Shown here: positions 62,631 through 64,000 of the stretch, in pieces
How the letters are laid out: each line of letters begins with the position of its first letter
How positions within the stretch are numbered: position 1 is the first letter of the stretch
Origin: Streptococcus parasanguinis
GTDB taxonomy: Bacteria > Bacillota > Bacilli > Lactobacillales > Streptococcaceae
DNA: 64,000 bases
Assembly: GCF_031582885.1 (NCBI RefSeq)
Contig: NZ_CP133988.1
Location: 1,309,501 to 1,373,500 of the forward strand
Direction of reading: 5' to 3'
Notes under the pieces: model-generated
Seen by the model: the letters and a program-made list of their open reading frames with translations, nothing else
The model's database searches: none
What the model was told of the DNA's origin: nothing
Translations under genes and position numbers: made by a program

Positions 62631-63300
62631 TCTTATCGTCAAAAAATATAGTTTAAAACCCGTAAAGTACCAGATAGCTATACAGTCACTTTTGATAGGT
62701 TTTGTGTGTCTCTTCGGTGTGTTACCAGTTTCAATCAATGATACTGTTGTACAATTATCTATAAAGCAAGCTCTTGTTTTTGCCTCAATGCTCTCTGTTA
62801 GTATTGGGTGTGTTAATGCATTTGTTGAGTTACAATCACACGAAACAAAACTAGTTTATTTGGTAAGTGGAAAAAGGATCTTAAGTTCAATTCGGATCCT
62901 GTTCGTAGAGTTATGTGATGTAGTACTACAATCAACCTTGTATTTCATTGTATTGCTTATATGGTTTCATTTTTTTAGTAGCGAAAATGGTGTCAGTTTA
63001 GAAATTTTCAGCTTCTATTTGATTGGCTCCATCCAATACTTTTTGATTTCTTACTTTTTAAGTTATTTTTTCAAAAGTCCAATGGGGAGTTTAGCTATTT
63101 TATTGCTATTTCCTATTTTAGTACAACCATTCATAGAAAGAGTAGTGGAACCATTGACTAGTTACCTATTTTATAATATTGTTGCAGATACAATATTAGG
63201 GAGAGCTTCCTATTTGCAACTCTGTACTTACATTATTGGATTTGTATGTTCACTTGGAGCAACTCTCTACCTCTTGATAAGGAATCAAGAAGTTAAGTAG
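62611..63300 (+). CDS. ABC-2 transporter permease subunit 2
   Basis: 229 residues, about six membrane segments (near 21-38, 48-70, 95-120, 130-150, 155-175, 200-222). Overlaps subunit 1 by 20 bp, with GAGGAGG before the ATG. Highly hydrophobic and AT-rich compared with the flanking housekeeping genes, as are the other genes of this unit, which may mean transfer from another lineage. No recognisable catalytic residues. Confidence 0.72.
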   Translation: MARILFSLIVKKYSLKPVKYQIAIQSLLIGFVCLFGVLPVSINDTVVQLSIKQALVFASMLSVSIGCVNAFVELQSHETKLVYLVSGKRILSSIRILFVELCDVVLQSTLYFIVLLIWFHFFSSENGVSLEIFSFYLIGSIQYFLISYFLSYFFKSPMGSLAILLLFPILVQPFIERVVEPLTSYLFYNIVADTILGRASYLQLCTYIIGFVCSLGATLYLLIRNQEVK

Positions 63301-63346
63301 TAAATAAAAATGATACTGATGAGCAAACTTTTCTAATTTTGGGATA

Positions 63347-63518
63347 GTGGGACAGAAATCGGTCATTCGTTAGAATTCGATTTCGTCGTCCCACCTCCGC
63401 ACAGTTGAGTAGGGCTGTAAAAGCTGATGAAATCAGCGTAGTATAGCCCACTCAACCACTGCGTCTTGTTCGACAATCCAAAAACAATTAAGAGGCTATG
63501 ACTTTTGTCCCAGCCTCT
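63347..63518 (-). repeat. Structured intergenic repeat, family B copy 2 (B2)
   Basis: 172 bp, inverted relative to B1 and about 96 percent identical by eye. It keeps all three stem regions, including GTGGGAC/GTCCCAC and the terminator-like end AGAGGCTGGGAC. It takes up the middle of the 446-bp gap 63301-63746; the rest holds a hairpin (63550-63582) and the uvrB promoter region. Confidence 0.85.
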
Positions 63519-63549
63519 TGTTACGTATTGCATGGTTTTAGAATAAAAG

Positions 63550-63592
63550 ACAAGACTTTCGAAGTAATTGCGAGAGTCTTGTTTAGTTTTTA
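63550..63592. terminator. Hairpin between repeat B2 and uvrB
   Basis: ACAAGACTTTCG / CGAGAGTCTTGT (63550-63561, 63571-63582) with one mismatch, T-rich on the right and A-rich on the left. Confidence 0.65.
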
Positions 63593-63710
63593 TGCTAATG
63601 CGTGTCCAATTAATTAGATTGTAATTCGCTCATGTACCAATTTAATGGATCGTTCTGTAACATATTGTCTTCTCTCTTCATTCCTCATCTCAGAGAATTC
63701 TGGTGATTTA

Positions 63711-63721
63711 TGGTAAAATAA
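63711..63721 (+). promoter_or_regulatory. Extended -10 promoter of uvrB
   Basis: TATGGTAAAAT (TAAAAT at about 63715-63720), about 27 bp before the ATG. I see no LexA-type SOS box. Confidence 0.5.
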
Positions 63722-63746
63722 GGTCTATATATGTGAGGACAAAGAG

Positions 63747-64000
63747 ATGATTAATCGAGTAACAGACAACAAATTTAAACTAGTCTCCAAATACCAACCG
63801 TCTGGGGATCAACCGCAGGCCATTGAACAGTTGGTGGATAACATCGAGGGTGGTGAAAAGGCCCAAATCTTGATGGGGGCAACTGGTACGGGGAAGACAT
63901 ATACTATGAGTCAGGTCATTGCCCAGGTCAATAAGCCGACCCTGGTCATCGCCCACAATAAAACCCTAGCGGGCCAGCTCTATGGGGAGTTTAAGGAATT
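63747..64000 (+). CDS. uvrB: Excinuclease ABC subunit B, N-terminal part (continues past window)
   Basis: 84 residues visible. UvrB N-terminus: [17 protein letters not shown] near 10-26 and Walker [13 protein letters not shown] near 43-54, then [18 protein letters not shown] near 68-84. UvrB is the damage-verifying helicase-like subunit that hands the lesion to UvrC. Start codon preceded by GAGGACAAAGAG. The gene is cut by the window edge, not truncated biologically. Confidence 0.95.
   Translation, partial: MINRVTDNKFKLVSKYQPSGDQPQAIEQLVDNIEGGEKAQILMGATGTGKTYTMSQVIAQVNKPTLVIAHNKTLAGQLYGEFKE

Overview
The window reads as a piece of chromosome from a viridans-type Streptococcus (mitis/sanguinis/parasanguinis-like). 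The evidence is a streptococcal CpsY-type LysR regulator next to lspA and an rluD-family gene, a GlnP with two fused substrate-binding domains, pepV, ldcB, asnS and uvrB in typical streptococcal form, and many extended -10 promoters (TGnTATAAT). I cannot fix the species without a search. No rRNA, tRNA, CRISPR array, transposase or prophage gene was seen.

Layout. 1-0.3 kb: 3' end of lacG. 0.4-2.7 kb: cpsY-lspA-rluD family. 2.75-5.9 kb: complete proline operon proBAC. 6.0-11.0 kb: hemW, an acyl-ACP thioesterase, an unknown membrane protein, a NagD-like HAD phosphatase, a TIGR01906-type membrane protein and a CPBP protease, closely packed. 11.0-12.9 kb: uvrC. 12.9-16.85 kb: an AT-rich accessory island of small orphan genes, mostly immunity-like, interleaved with start-less coding tails. 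One tail is recognisably the C-terminal half of a Ntox15-type DNase toxin and sits 11 bp before a Tdi1-like immunity gene. Three tandem ~110-residue paralogues follow. 17-21.5 kb: housekeeping hydrolases, nitroreductase, pepV, a UDG-family protein, a prolyl-tRNA editing protein and a rhodanese. 21.5-25.6 kb: an envelope cluster (proline/alanine-rich membrane protein, TcaA-like protein, LdcB carboxypeptidase). 25.9-27.8 kb (minus): flaR-like kinase, rpsT, coaA. 27.9-35.6 kb: nucleoside salvage and uptake (methyltransferase, pdp, deoC, cdd, BMP lipoprotein and its ABC transporter). 35.9-41.7 kb: ypmS-like, cutC, mmcQ/yjbR, heterodimeric ABC exporter. 41.8-44.2 kb (minus): MocR-like regulator, hlyIII, DUF1836. 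44.3-49 kb: yaaA, marR (minus), ypmB-like, aspartate aminotransferase, asnS. 49-54.6 kb: DUF1003 gene broken by one stop codon, MFS transporter, second heterodimeric ABC exporter. 55-57.9 kb (minus): glnPQ with a GlnR box and a leader hairpin. 58.2-63.3 kb: second CPBP protease, then a two-component system divergent from a three-gene ABC-2 transporter. 63.7 kb to the end: uvrB start.

The most interesting unexplained structures are: (1) the toxin-tail/immunity island; (2) two families of long structured intergenic repeats, each present as an inverted pair (family A near 25.8 and 54.8 kb, family B near 35.7 and 63.4 kb, with a modular relative at 21.5 kb), where family A keeps a hairpin through paired base changes; (3) five genes whose start codon lies about 7 nt after a -10 box, predicting leaderless mRNAs; (4) layered control signals upstream of glnPQ.
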